Assembly: GCF_900497805.2 (NCBI RefSeq)
Contig: NW_020954556.1
Span: 56,998,907-57,062,906, forward strand
Direction: 5' to 3'
DNA from: Vombatus ursinus
Lineage: Eukaryota > Chordata > Mammalia > Diprotodontia > Vombatidae
Length of the DNA: 64,000 nucleotides
The notes under the pieces are model-generated. The model was not told the DNA's origin and searched no databases. It saw only the letters and a program-made list of their open reading frames with translations. The position numbers and the translations under genes were made by a program. Position 1 is the first letter of the stretch; each line of letters opens with the position of its first letter. Shown piece by piece: positions 45,030 to 58,693 of this stretch.

Positions 45030-46390
45030 TTGGGTTCTTGTGACACGGTTCTCTCCTGGTTTTCCTCCTACCTAACAGACTGTTTCTTCTGTTTTCTATG
45101 CTCAAATATCATCCATATCATTTCCTGTAACTGAATGTTCCTCAGTATTCTGCCCTAGACCCTATCTCTCCCAATTCTCTCAATGACCTCGTTAGATTTT
45201 ATGGGCTTAATTATCATTTCCATGCAAATGATTGCTAGAGCTACCTTTCTAGATTTGTGAACTAATCATCCTATTTGCCATGCTAGAAATTTGTTTTTGA
45301 AAAGCAAAATGATACAAAACAAAATGTACCCTTTAGGACTAGCTGAATTTTTAATGATATTATTTAATTTCAAAGTGGTTTTCTGTTTTTATGTTTCCAT
45401 CTTTCCAAAAAATTTCACTTTGATTGTTTTGTTGAATATTTTAGTTGGAAGATGGTTTGGAATACATCTCAGCCATTCAGAATTAGAACTCAAATTTCCA
45501 TAACCTGAATTCCCCCTATATTCAAGAAGTTCTTCCTCATTTCTAACTGAACTCTTCAAATTTAATCCCTTTATTTCTTACTTGAGCCTAATTGGAGCCA
45601 AAAGACACTTAGATAACTTAACCTTAAACAGTGTCTTCAATTTTTCTCGTGTCTAATTCAGAAATTTCAGTTGTAGAATTTTAGAGCTTGAAGGGACCTT
45701 TGAGATCATCTAGTTTAACCCCTTCATTTTCTATATAAGGAAACTAAAGAGAATTTGGCTTCTTTCTCTCACAAATTCCAACTCCTTTGAATTACCCGTT
45801 ATTGTTGAGGGTACCACCATCTTCCTGGTTACCCAGGCTTTTGCAACCTTAGTGTCATCCCGCATTCTTCTCTTGAACTCACCCCATGTTTCCAGGCTGT
45901 TACAGATTTTGTTACTTTTTTATTTCAAACATCTCCTGTAAATGTTCCCTTCTCTCTACTCACACATATACTTCCTCTGTATAGGACCCATCATCTCTCA
46001 TCTAAATTATTGCAATAGTCTTCTATTTGATCTCCCTGACTAAGGTCTCTTCCTACTGTTATCCATCCTCTACTGCCAAAGCGATTCTCTTAAAGCCTCC
46101 CCATTCCTCAATCAACTCCAGCTCCAGCTTCATGCATCTGAGTCTACTGTCTCCCATGTTTGGAATGCTCTTCCTCCTCACACCTACTTTGTAATTTCCT
46201 TCAAGAATCTTTCAACACTCAGCATGAATCTATCTTCAGCCAGAGGCTTGCATGTTTTTTCCATCATTAGATTTTGAGTTCCTTGAGGGCAGGGTTGATG
46301 AATTTGCCTTTCTTCATATCTCCAGTGCTTAGCACAGTGTCTAGCACTTATGAGGTACTTAATAAATATTTGTTGACTGACTGACCAACC
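45030..46390 (+). mobile_element. L2 LINE, ORF2 to 3' end
   Basis: GTTCTCTCCTGGTTTTCCTC, ACCATCTTCCTGGTTACCC, ATTATTGCAATAGTCTTC and the tail CTTAGCACAGTGTCTAGCAC then GTTGACTGACTGACC. A SINE end splits it at 45668-45765. Confidence 0.9.
45668..45765 (-). repeat. CORE SINE end, antisense, in L2
   Basis: TTTTAGAGCTTGAAGGGACC, CTTCATTTTCTATATAAGG. Confidence 0.75.
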
Positions 46391-48269
46391 AACCCTCCCA
46401 ATCAACTGAAGTTTCTTTCTTCAAAGATGCCAGTGACCTCTTAATTGCCACCCCACTTCATCTACATGCAGAAATAGTCAGACTCTTGATCTTGCCATCC
46501 ACCACAAGCATTCTACTTCCAAGTTTATGAACTCTGTAATTACTTTATCTGATTATAATCTTATCCATTCATCTTTTCCTCTATTTTATAACTCACACCC
46601 ACCCCTTCCAAACATTTTCTTTGTCCTCACCATTACCTTAAATCTCTCTGCCCCTCAATTTGTTCCTTGACCATCAATCTTGCGCTGGTTAATCTGTCTT
46701 CTCTTCTTCATGTTGATCATTTGATAAACCAGTTCAAGTCTATACTATCATCTTTTCTTGGGTACTTTGCCTCCCTTATCTTGTAGTCAATCTCGTCCTA
46801 CCAAGCATTATTCTCACCATCCACTACCTTCACTTATGTTCATATGCTGAGTTGAGTGAGTCCACTACAAATTGGTCACACAACTGTACCTGGGCCCTCA
46901 CTGGGGCAGGGAAGTCCTTTTATACTTTCCCAATTGATTCACTATCTAACTTACTACAACACCTTTTCCAAAAATTTGCCTAGCTCCTCAAACCTCCTAT
47001 GGTTCCCAACACTTTCAGCTGAGATCTTGCCTCATATTTTTTACATGAGACCATTCACTGAGAGCTCCCTCTCTTCCACATCTCAAATCACCCAGATGCC
47101 TTCAGTTACTACCTCCTCCTTCTCTCCTGTCTCACATGAAGAGGTGGCCTTTCTCCTTGCCAAAGCAAGTCCCTCTACTTGTACAAGTGATTCCATTCTG
47201 TTCCATTTTCTCCATCAGATGACTCCCTTTATCATCCCACTGTTTTACTAATCTTCAGTCTCTCCCTGTCTACTGTATATTTCCCCATTCTCAAAAAAAA
47301 AAGCCCTTATTTTGTCCATCAACCCCACTGTCTATCTTCTTATATCTTTCCTGGCTAAACATCTTGAAAAGGCCAGCTACAATAGTTTCCTCCACTTCTT
47401 TCCTCTCATTCTTCTTCCTAATTACCCTTTGGCTTCCAATATCATATTTCAGCTGAAATCACTCTCTCCAAAGTTATTAATGATCTCTTAATTGCCAAAT
47501 CTAATGGCCTTTTTTTTTCAATCTTCTTTCTTCTTGACCTCTGCAGCCTTTGACACTATTATCACCTTCTTCCCCTTGATACTCTCTACTCTTTGCTGAT
47601 TCTCTTCCTACTTATCTGACCACTACTTAGTCTCCCTTGATGGATCTTCATCCACACAGAGCTCCCCCAGCTCCAGGCTCTATCCTAGGGCATCTGTAGC
47701 TATTTTGCTTGGTGATCTCTTCAGCTCCTTTGGATTCAGTTATCATCTTGTCCCACCTGCCCAAACTTACCATATCTAAAATAAATTCATTATCGCCCCT
47801 CAAAAACCCTCCTCTCTCCCTAACTTCCCTATTACTGTCAAGGGCATCACTATCCTCTGCTCCTCACTCTCTCACCTGCTGTAACTGATCAGTTGTCAGG
47901 GCCTGTCAGTTCTGCCTCATTTTACCTTTACAACGTCTCGTATGTTGCCATTCCTGTTCTCTGACACTGCTACCACCCTGCTTCAGGCTCTTATCACCTC
48001 ACTTCTGGACTAACGCAAAAGCCTGCTGATTGATCTCTTTGCCTCAAGTCTCTCTCCTCCCCAGTTCATCCTTCACTCAGCTATCAAAACGATCTTCCTA
48101 AAGCACCAGGAACATACCATAGCACTCTCCCCTCCTCCCCAACCCCCATGGAGTAAACTCTGATGGCTCCCTATCACTTGCAGGATCAAATATCAAATCC
48201 TTTGTTTGACTTTTAAAGCCATTCATAACCTGGCTCCCTCCTCACTCCCACCCCTAGTCACCTCTTTCT

Positions 48270-48566
48270 AGCCAGGTAGTATAATGTATAGTATAGGTAG
48301 TGTAATATAGTATATAGTAGTATAGTACTGGACCAGGAATCAGGAAGACCCGAATTCAAGTCCAGCTTCAGACACTAGCTGCGTGACCCCAGGCAAGTCA
48401 CTTAACCTCTTTCTGCCTCAGTTTTCTCAGCTATAAAATGCAAATAATAATAATTATAATACCTACTTCCCAGTTTTTTGAGACGATCGAATGAGATAAT
48501 ACTTGTAAAGCACTTAGCACAATGTCTGGCACTTCATAATTGAATGTATATAAATGCTTATTTCCT
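48270..48566 (+). mobile_element. MIR-type SINE in L2, 5' end expanded
   Basis: GTATAATGTATAGTATAGG-like repeats, then CTGCGTGACCCCAGGCAAG, GAATGAGATAATACTTGTAA, TTAGCACAATGTCTGGCAC. Confidence 0.9.
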
Positions 48567-48744
48567 CCCCCTTCTCCTTCTCTTTCCAGTTTTCTTATAA
48601 TTTACACCTCTCCATATACCCTATGATCCATTGACACTGGACTGACTCAGTGCTATTCCTTCAACAAGACATTTCATCTTTCAGCTGTTGGGTCCCAACT
48701 GGGTGACTCCCATACTCAGAATGCTCTTTCCTTTTCTCCACCCC

Positions 48745-48985
48745 CTGTTGTTGTTCAATCATTTTCTGTCATGTTTGACTCTTCGTGACCCCATTTGGGG
48801 TTTTCTTGGCAAAGATACTGGAGTGGTTTGCCATTTCCTCCTCTAGCTCACTTTACAGATGAGGAACTGAAGTAAACAGGGTTAAATGACTTGGCCAGGG
48901 TCACACAGCTGAGGCCAGATTTGAACTCAGGGAGATGAATCTTCTTGACTCCAGGCTCAGCCTTTTATGCACTGTGCCACCTCAG
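48745..48985 (-). mobile_element. Marsupial SINE, long type, antisense, in L2
   Basis: TTGTTGTTCAATCATTTTC, TTCGTGACCCCATTTGGGG, AGTGGTTTGCCATTTCC, GTCACACAGCTGAGGCC. Confidence 0.92.
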
Positions 48986-49240
48986 TCTCAGCTCAAATTC
49001 TACCTGCAAGAAGTCTTTCTGGATCTTATTTAGGGTTCATCCCTTCCCTCTAAGAGCATCTCCCATTTAGACTCTATATATCTTGTTTGTACATGGTTGT
49101 TCGCATGTTGTCCCCCTCATTAGATTGTGAGCTGCTTGAGAGCAGGGACTGTGTTTTTCCTTTCTTTGTGAGCTAGCAGCACAGCACAGTGCTTTGCACA
49201 TGCTCGGCACTTAATAAAGATTTATTGACTGGTTTGCAGG

Positions 49241-49450
49241 TAGCCATTCTTTCCCTCTGAGGTTATCTCCAGTTTATCCTGGATATGTCTTGTTCAGGTA
49301 TAGTTATTTGCATGTCATCGTCCTCTTTCTCCTCTCCATTGGACTGGGAGCTCCTTTATAGTGGGAACTGTTTTGGTTTGGGTTTTTGGCCTTTCTTTGT
49401 GTCCCCAGTGCTTAGTACAACACTTTGTAATGCTTAACTAATACATGCTT
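49241..49450 (+). repeat. L2 3' end, separate copy
   Basis: TTCCCTCTGAGGTTATCTCC, TTGGACTGGGAGCTCC, GTGTCCCCAGTGCTTAG. Confidence 0.8.
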
Positions 49451-49499
49451 GTTGACTTGCATTTATTTTGTGTTCATTTTATTTATTTGTTTGTTTATT

Positions 49500-49892
49500 T
49501 ATTACCTTGCCAATAAGACTATAAACCCCTCAGAAGTAGGGAATGTTGCTTTCTTTGTCTTTGTATCCCTAATGCCCAGAACAGTTCCTCCAAAATGTGT
49601 TGAGTCATTTCAGTCACATCTGACTCTTTGGGATTTCATTTGGGGTTTTCTTGGCAAAGATGCTGGAGTGGCTTGTCATTTCCTTCTCCAGCTCATTTTA
49701 CAGATAAGGAAACTGAGGCAAACAGGGTGAAGTGACCTGCATAGGATCACACAGCAAGGAAATGTTTGAGGTTGGATTTGAACTCAGGAAGAGGAGTCTT
49801 CCTGACTCCAGGCCTGGCACTCTATCCACTGAACTACCTAGCTGCCTCCTCAAAAATACTAGGTACTTAGTAAATGCTTGGTGATTGATTGT
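49500..49892 (+). repeat. L2 3' tail split by a SINE
   Basis: ACTATAAACCCCTCAGAAG and GTATCCCTAATGCCCAG on the left; ACTAGGTACTTAGTAAATGC after the SINE. Confidence 0.8.
49597..49848 (-). mobile_element. Marsupial SINE, long type, antisense, in L2
   Basis: GTTGAGTCATTTCAGTCAC, CATTTGGGGTTTTCTTGG, TTCCTTCTCCAGCTCATTT, CACTGAACTACCTAGCTGCC. Confidence 0.93.
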
Positions 49893-49899
49893 CTTTCCA

Positions 49900-50095
49900 A
49901 ATCATCCTATCCAACATTGACTATTCTGTCCTTGGTTATCTTGCCAATTTGCTAAGTGTGAGATGAAACCTCAAATTTTGATTTACATTTCTCTTAATAA
50001 TGATTAGGAGCAGTCTTTCATACAGTTGTCAATGGTTTGTAGTTCTTTTGAGTTTTGTCATTTCCATTGGCAAATAATCATAGTTCTTTTCTAAA
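49900..50095 (-). repeat. L1 3' fragment, antisense
   Basis: CCTATCCAACATTGACTATT, ATCTTGCCAATTTGCTAAG, AATGGTTTGTAGTTCTTTTG. Confidence 0.8.
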
Positions 50096-50204
50096 AAGAA
50101 AACTGGACTGGAAAACTAAACTAGAAAACGCAAATTATTATTGTGTTTTGTGAGCATAGCAAATACTTCATATGTATTTTGGGGTGAAAGAGGAATCATC
50201 AAAT

Positions 50205-50555
50205 CAACATTCTCACTTCACTTTGCACCTGCTACTCTGCCTGCCTTCAATTCCATGCAACAAGGTCCCTCTCTTAGGATGAGCTCATCATTTCTAAACT
50301 CACCACCATGCTGCTGACTCAAGTCTTGAGTGATTCCACCTCCCTCAGCCTCCTCTCCCCTTGAATCAGAGGGCTGGAGGATAGAGTACCAAAGTTTTCC
50401 CAATACTTTCCTTTATAGAGGGCAGAAACTGGACTCTCAACTCACCCCACTTCTGCATCTGCTGCTTTGCCTGGCTTCAGCTCCACAGATCAGGGTGCCC
50501 ACACTGTGGGTAACCCTTGGTGTTCCCCCCAACCTTTCCTCCTTTTTGTGTGTTG
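50205..50555. repeat. Pair of degenerate direct repeats, unknown family
   Basis: A 60-bp segment containing CTGCCTGCCTTCAATTCCA (about 50215-50275) recurs near 50448-50505 as TTGCCTGGCTTCAGCTCCA at roughly 80% identity, 233 bp on. I recognise no parent element. Confidence 0.5.
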
Positions 50556-50569
50556 TCTAATGCCCCCCC

Positions 50570-50695
50570 CAATTAGATTGTAAGTTCCTTGGGGACAGAA
50601 ACTGCCTTTCTTTTTATTAACTGCATCCTTAGCACTTAATACAGTTTCTGGCACATAGGAGGTGCTTAAAAATGTTTATTAGATTGGATTCTATA
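50570..50695 (+). repeat. L2 3' tail
   Basis: AATTAGATTGTAAGTTCCTT, TTCTGGCACATAGGAGGTGC. Confidence 0.88.
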
Positions 50696-50924
50696 GATTT
50701 AAGAAAGCTACAAGTGAAAAATAATATTATGCAGGAAAAATTTGACCTAATTCAAAGAAATTTAGAGAAAAGCTAATATAAATCATTAGGTCTGATTTTA
50801 ATTTTTTAAAAAGCACTTTTACTAATATAAACAAAATCGCTTAAGTTAACAAAATATTGCTGAATAGTGGTTCTGTGTTGATAAGTAAATAAGAATGCTT
50901 TCTGATTAGCATATAGTTATATAT

Positions 50925-51118
50925 CATAGGTTCATAGATTTAGAGTTGGGAAGGTCCTTCCAGATTTAACTGCCTAATTTTTATGAATAGGTATAAACTA
51001 TGGAGAAGTCAAGTGGCTTGTCCAAGGTCACACAGAGCCTGAGACAATACTGAGGCTCAGGTCCTCTGACAGCAAGTGCAGCACTCTTTCTCTTGCGCCA
51101 CTTGGTCTCCCATGTACA
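50925..51118 (-). mobile_element. CORE/MIR-like SINE, antisense
   Basis: GGTTCATAGATTTAGAGTTG, GTCCAAGGTCACACAGAGCC, GCGCCACTTGGTCTCCC. Confidence 0.85.
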
Positions 51119-51179
51119 TTGGTGCTTCCTGCAAGGACCAGACCCAGCACAATTAAGAAATTGTTCGTGATTGACTTGA

Positions 51180-51980
51180 ATTAAATCTAAGTGCTTAAAA
51201 ACAGTTTAAGAATTGTAAACCTTCTTCTAATCTTATGTACATTATTTGAGCTAGGGAGAAAAGACTGGATAAACAAAGAACAATCCTACTCCTCCTGTAT
51301 GAGTATCACAGGTTCCAAATTAATGAAGACCAAATTAACAGTATTTTACTTATTGTCAACAGAAAATGTTTAATTGATTTGGTGTTCTTCTATTTTATTT
51401 AATGTCTAGTATTGTATCTTGTAACTCAGCTGCACATTATCTGGGCCCTTCAGCTTTTTAATTTATCCTGTTTTTTTTTTTAATTATGTGCTTTTAACCA
51501 TTTCATAATATGATTTGGTAAATCTCTGTAAGTAGAATTTTTTGTTAATCATTTTTATTAAAATGAATTTAAAACACATAAAAGAGTAAAAAAAAAAACT
51601 CCACCTTGCTGTAACATCTTGACTGTTCCTTTTTTAATGTGTAGACATGGAGCATATATAAAATTTTCTTTGATCCTCCTTTTTCATATTATAAAATGAA
51701 GTTATATTTTGTCTCTAATTCCTCCTTTATTAGCCTATCAGATCTCCATTTATAATTGTATCTTTTGTTTCTATCTGAACTGATTTCTGCTTTCATGACT
51801 TTTCCATCTGACTCTTCTGGGGATTCACCTAAGTACCTGCCTAAAGTCATTCTGGTACAGTACCCCCATACCACCATTCCTTCGACTCAAATTCAACAAG
51901 CACCTGTTAAGTGCCTATTATTTGAATACCAGCCACTATGCTTCCTCTAATTTCTTTTTCCAGACCTGATATAGAATATA
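51180..51980. other. Intron 2 sequence, nothing recognised
   Basis: AT-rich. Short ORFs near 51191-51373 and 51689-51950 are without similarity. Confidence 0.4.
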
Positions 51981-51984
51981 CCAT

Positions 51985-52185
51985 GGTTACATAGCTTCTC
52001 CCAGAGCACTGTTTCTGGAGTCAAAGAACTTAGATTCAAATCCTGCCTCTGGTGCTTACTTACCTATCTCACTTTGGATACCCCATTTAATACCCATAAT
52101 CCCAGTTTTCTAATGTGAAAAATGAGGGAATTGGACTTGGTTGCCTGTCAGATTTTTTCCACTTTTAGATTTTAATTCCACTATT
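51985..52185 (+). repeat. CORE/MIR-like SINE
   Basis: GAGCACTGTTTCTGGAGTC, TTCAAATCCTGCCTCTGG, AATGAGGGAATTGGACTTGG. Confidence 0.8.
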
Positions 52186-52215
52186 TTTCCTGTGCCCAAA
52201 TAACCACACAAACTT

Positions 52216-52340
52216 TTGGGGTTGAGGGGAAGGAAGAGAGAAGGAAAGAGGGAGAGGTAGGAAGGGGTAAGGAAAGGGAAACAGGTAGGGGGTTGAAGTA
52301 GAGAAAAGAGAATAGAAAGAGAAGTAGAGAAAAAGATTAT
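52216..52340. repeat. Polypurine tract
   Basis: About 120 bp of A/G with scattered T and only one or two C. Confidence 0.85.
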
Positions 52341-52539
52341 ATATGAAACTAGGAATTTCTATGTACAGCTTTTTAACAAATTAACATTCCACTTCTAAAG
52401 CTGTCTTACTTGACTATATTTCTCTGTGAGTGTCCTTCTATTCCCTTGAGTGCATTTTTAATAATGCTTCAATGACTCTCTTTTGTTTCTTTTTTTCTCA
52501 ATACTATTACTAGTTCCCTTCTGCCCCTAATCACTCCCC

Positions 52540-53022
52540 TTTCACAAATGAAAAAAGAAAAGTTGCATTCTTTGTAACAAATAAATATAGTCATGTCCAA
52601 AAACACCTCCTCTCTCAAGAGCTGGGTGGCATGCTTCATCATCATCAGTCCCCTGGAGTCATGGCTGGTCACCCCACTGATTAGCATTCATGTTTTTCTT
52701 TAACATGTCGTTGCATGTGTTGCTTTATTAATGCTATTTACTTTACTCTGAATTTCTTCATAAGAGTTTTCCAGAGGTCTCCAAAACCATTCTTTTAATC
52801 ATTTCTTATAGAACAATAATATCCTGTTATAATCATATACCATAACTTCTTTAGCCATTGCCCAGTTGATAGGTACCCCCTTAATTTCCAGATCTTACTA
52901 CAACAAAAAGAGCTCCTATAAATATTTTTTGTACATATAGTTATTTTTCTTCTTTTTCGGATCCATTTGGGGGTATACAGTCAGTGTCAGTATTGCTGAG
53001 TCAAAGGATGTCATCATCAAGC
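52540..53022 (-). mobile_element. L1 3' region, antisense
   Basis: AACAAATAAATATAGTCATG, AGCTGGGTGGCATGCTTC, AACTTCTTTAGCCATTGCCC, TGCTGAGTCAAAGGATGTC. Confidence 0.88.
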
Positions 53023-53023
53023 A

Positions 53024-53262
53024 CAGTAGCTAGATGATGCCATAGATAGAGTGCTGGGCCTCAAGTGAGGAAGACTCACCTTTCTGAGTTCAGATCTGGC
53101 CTCAGACACATACTAGCTGTCTGGGCAAGTCACTTAACCTTGCTTGCCTCAGTTTCCTCATCTGTGAAATGAGCTATAGAAGGAAATGGCAAACCGCTCC
53201 AGTATCTATGCCAAGAAAACCTCAAATGGGGTCACGAAGAGTCTGAGCAACTGAACGACAAG
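53024..53262 (+). mobile_element. Marsupial SINE, long type
   Basis: CATAGATAGAGTGCTGGGCC, GCAAGTCACTTAACCTTGC, AAGGAAATGGCAAACCGCTC, AATGGGGTCACGAAGAGTC, CTGAACGAC. Confidence 0.93.
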
Positions 53263-53415
53263 TGTTCCAGGCACTGTGCTAAGCACTGGGGCTATAAAGA
53301 AAGGCAAAAACAAAAACAAAACAAGTCCCTGCTCTCAAGGAGCTCATAGTCTAATGGAGGAGATAATGGGCAAACAAAATATACATAAGGATAAACTGGA
53401 GATAATGTCAGAGGG
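53263..53415 (-). repeat. L2 tail, antisense
   Basis: CAGGCACTGTGCTAAGCACT, CCTGCTCTCAAGGAGCTC, AAACTGGAGATAATGTC. Confidence 0.88.
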
Positions 53416-53585
53416 AAATTAAACAAGCTGTAAAGGAACTACTAAAGAAAAAAACCCTCCTGATCCTGATGGATTCACAGGAAATTTTTATCTATCAAAT
53501 TTTTAAGGGACAATAAAAGTTATTCTCAAAATTCCTTTTAAGAGATCAGTATAGTCCTAATACCTAAACCAGAAACGGACATTTT
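53416..53585 (+). repeat. L1 ORF2 reverse-transcriptase fragment
   Basis: GAAATTAAACAAGCTGTAAA then GAACTACTAAAGAAAAAAAC and CTGATGGATTCACAGGAAA encode the EIKQAVKELLKKK...PDGFTG segment of L1 RT, out of frame at the end. Confidence 0.8.
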
Positions 53586-53589
53586 CAAG

Positions 53590-54670
<1,081 letters not shown>

Positions 54671-55289
54671 TAAAGATATTTTACTGCATGTTATAGTAAC
54701 TTGATGAATCAAATTCCTCTTTTACAGTTTCCTGAGATACAGAGGAATGTGTTAATTGGCCATCATTGCTTTTAGTACTTCAATAACAACACTAATAATG
54801 AAACAGATTGAAAGCCCTAAGTATAACTGTCTGTATGGACTTCTCATATCTCAAGTCACCAACATAGTCTTCTCAAAGTGGGGGAGGCCATAAAGCTTTG
54901 CCCAAATACTAAAAGTGTATCATAGACTTATTAAATCTTGGATAAAAACCTATTCTTTGAGATTGTTTTCAAAGTATATAAGTTTTTTCAGACACAAGTT
55001 CCTATGGTCCACCTACTCCCATCTACTCTTCCTTATAAGCAGGAAATATTTCACTAAAATTATTAGGAAAAATTGTACTGCTTTTTGATAAGACATCAAA
55101 AGGATGACTTTTGGGTTTTAATATGAATAAATTGCTAAGTATTTCCTCCAAACAAAATTTATAAACTTTTAAAAAGTTATAAGCATTATTACTTCAAGAG
55201 ACCAGTCTAACTAACTAGATAACAGTCAAGATCACACCTGAGAACCATTGCTATAGGGGAGCTATGTATCTGTAAAGAAGGTACTAAGC

Positions 55290-55498
55290 CAAGGGTTCTT
55301 ACTTGGGGATTCATGGATAGATTTCCAGGGGTCTCTGAACTTGGATGTGAGGGGGAAATTACATCTTTATTTTCATTAACTTTAATTGAAATTTAATGTT
55401 TACTTCAATTACGAATTTTTGAGAAACAGGCTAAAAAAAACACAGACCACCAAACTGCCAAAGAGATCCATGGCACAGAAAAGGTTAAGAACTCAGAC
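55290..55498. mobile_element. hAT-type MITE
   Basis: Left AAGGGTTCTTACTTGGGG, right AAAAGGTTAAGAACTCAGAC (imperfect inverse). The interior has TCCAGGGGTCTCTGAACTTG and AAATTACATCTTTATTTTCA. Confidence 0.75.
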
Positions 55499-55559
55499 AA
55501 ATAGTATAGAAACTTCTATTTGCTCCTTACTGAACCTCTCTGATGAAATAGATATAAAC

Positions 55560-55762
55560 CAGAGGGGGAGAACCTGCAGCCTCGAGGCCACATTTGGCTC
55601 TCTAGTTCCTCAAGTGTGGCCCTTTGACCAAATCCAAATGTCACAGAACAAATCCCTTTAATAAAAGGATTTGTTCTGTAAAACTTGGACTAAGTCAAAA
55701 GGCCACACCCAAGGACCTAGAAGACTACATGTGGCCTTGAGGCCACAGGTTCCCCACCCCTA
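55560..55762. mobile_element. Palindromic hAT-like MITE
   Basis: CAGAGGGGGAGAACCTGCAG at left mirrors CTGTGGCC...GGTTCCCCACCCCTA-type sequence at right. The two about 100-bp halves are inverse copies (about 80%), meeting at AATCCCTTTAATAAAAGGATT near 55655. ATAAAC and GTAAAC flank it, compatible with a decayed target duplication. Confidence 0.8.
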
Positions 55763-55847
55763 GTAAACTGTGAAAAATTCCTAAATTAGCAATGTGTAGA
55801 ATATTTAATAGGTCTTTAGGAAGATTGGGAACATATGGTATATACTG

Positions 55848-56450
55848 TCTGGCACCACCATCTTCTCAGTCCCTCAGACTCACAGCCTAGGTGTCATCCT
55901 GGATTCTTCACTATCTCTTACCAACCTGTTGCCAAGGCCCATCAATTTCATCTTTATAGCATCTCTTGAAAATGCCCCCTTTTCTCTTCTGACCCTTCCA
56001 GTATCCTAGTGTAGGTTCTTGCCACCTATGCTGGTTGGTGTGCCTACCTCAAGTCTCTCACCACTTCATTCAAGTGATTTTCTAAAACGCAGGTCTGACC
56101 TACACCTCTACTCAGTAAATTCCAATGACTCCCTCTCACCTCCAGGATCAAATACCAAATCTTGTTTGATATTCTAAACCCTTCATCACCTATCCTCCTA
56201 CTGCCTTCCAGTCTTCTTATACCTTATACTTCCATCACACTCTTCAATGAAGTGATACTGCTAATTATTTCCCAAGTATCCTGTATATAGCTTGTTTGTA
56301 CGTGTCTGATTGCATGTCGTCTCCCTCGTTAGATTGTGAGCTCCTTGAGAATAGGGGTTGTCTTTTATCTTTCTTTGTATCCCCAGCACTTAGCACATTG
56401 CCTGGCACTTAGTAGGCACTTAATTCTTATTGACTGACTAACTAAAATAA
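55848..56450 (+). mobile_element. L2 LINE 3' region
   Basis: GTCTGGCACCACCATCTTC, AACCTGTTGCCAAGGCCC, ACGCAGGTCTGACCTACAC, CTGTATATAGCTTGTTTG and the tail CTTAGCACATTGCCTGGC, TATTGACTGACTAAC. Confidence 0.92.
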
Positions 56451-56454
56451 ACAT

Positions 56455-57376
<922 letters not shown>

Positions 57377-57529
57377 TAAAAGATTAGTTACTAACAAAAT
57401 ATTCAGATAGAACTATATGGTATCTAAATGTATCTAATACGTGTTTAGATTTTTATTTTATATTATCTCTTTTGTGAAGCTGTATTTGGGGTTAATCTTA
57501 CTTAGATCAAATCTGCCTTCTGCTGGAGA

Positions 57530-57765
57530 CCTTCCTGAGCTCCTCATTCTCTCCCCCACTGTTAGTATCTTCCCTTTGAGAATTTGTGTTGTCTATATTT
57601 TGTATGCAAAATCGTTGCAGATTGTCTGCCCATTTAGAATGTGAGCTCTTTGAGGGCAGGGGCCTTATTTTTGTCCCATTTTTTGTATCCTCAGTGATTA
57701 GTACAATGTTTAGCACATAATATGCACTTAATAAATACTTCTTGACTGACTGATGTATCGTTATC
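57530..57765 (+). repeat. L2 3' end
   Basis: TTTAGAATGTGAGCTCTTTG, GTATCCTCAGTGATTAG, TTGACTGACTGATG. Confidence 0.88.
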
Positions 57766-57957
57766 ATGATGATGATATTAATATTATTATTATAAATGAC
57801 TCATTCTCTTTTCAGTAAAGTTCTTTAAAATGTAATTGAGCAGAAAAATTTAGAGGGTACTTTAAAATCACAATACTTTTGACATTCATTTTAATTATAA
57901 TAAAAATCTTGTTTATTACATTTTACCTTTTATAAAATCCCTTCCTTGCAACACTCC

Positions 57958-58210
57958 TACAGCTAGGTGGCACAATGGACAGATTGCCGGTCCTGGAGTC
58001 AGGAAGACTCATCTTCCTGAGTTCAAATATGGCCTCAGATATTTATTAGCTGTGTGACCTTGGGCAAGTCACTTAACCCTGTTTGCCTCAGTTTCCTCAT
58101 CTGGAAAATAAGCTGGAGAAGGAAATGGCAAACTACTCCCATATCTTGCCAAGACAACCCCAAATGGGGTCACAAAGAGTCAGACACTACTGAAAACAAC
58201 TGAACAACGA
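57958..58210 (+). mobile_element. Marsupial SINE, long type
   Basis: CAGCTAGGTGGCACAATGG, GTGTGACCTTGGGCAAGTC, GAAGGAAATGGCAAACTAC, AATGGGGTCACAAAGAGTC, AACTGAACAACGA. Confidence 0.93.
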
Positions 58211-58216
58211 AAGTAT

Positions 58217-58345
58217 TACCTATTTCACCAGTGGAGAAACTGAGAGTCATAGAGATTAAACAGTCACATAGCTAGTTAAGTGAAAGATTCAGGACCTGAA
58301 CTCAGCTTTCCCAACTCTGGTTTCATCTTTCCACTTTAACATGAT
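58217..58345 (-). repeat. MIR fragment, antisense
   Basis: GGAGAAACTGAGAGTCATAG, AGTCACATAGCTAG, GACCTGAACTCAGC. Confidence 0.8.
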
Positions 58346-58459
58346 ACCTTGTCATCTTTTAAAATCTGTTCAGATTGCTGTAAATCTTATTAATTTTAAC
58401 TTCAAACTTGAATGTGACCCAATTACTCATTTTCTTTTCTATAATTTTGTTTATTGTAG

Positions 58460-58693
<234 letters not shown>

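Larger units (their letters stand above)
46391..49240 (+). mobile_element. Long L2 LINE copy with two SINE insertions
   Basis: ORF2 upstream sequence (GATGCCAGTGACCTCTTAATT, GAGTGAGTCCACTACAAATTG, the 131-codon ORF at 46856-47251) leads into the RT region (TTAATGATCTCTTAATTGCC, TTTGACACTATTATCACC), then AGCCTGCTGATTGATCTC, ATGGCTCCCTATCACTTGC and the tail CATTAGATTGTGAGCTGC, AATAAAGATTTATTGACTGG. About 2.3 kb of L2 without the SINEs. A further internal copy boundary near 47300 is possible. Confidence 0.88.

Noticed and set aside
46856-47251. 131-codon plus-strand ORF
   Set aside because: It is part of an L2 ORF2 region continuing into the L2 at 47.3-49.2 kb; a LINE relic and not a host gene.
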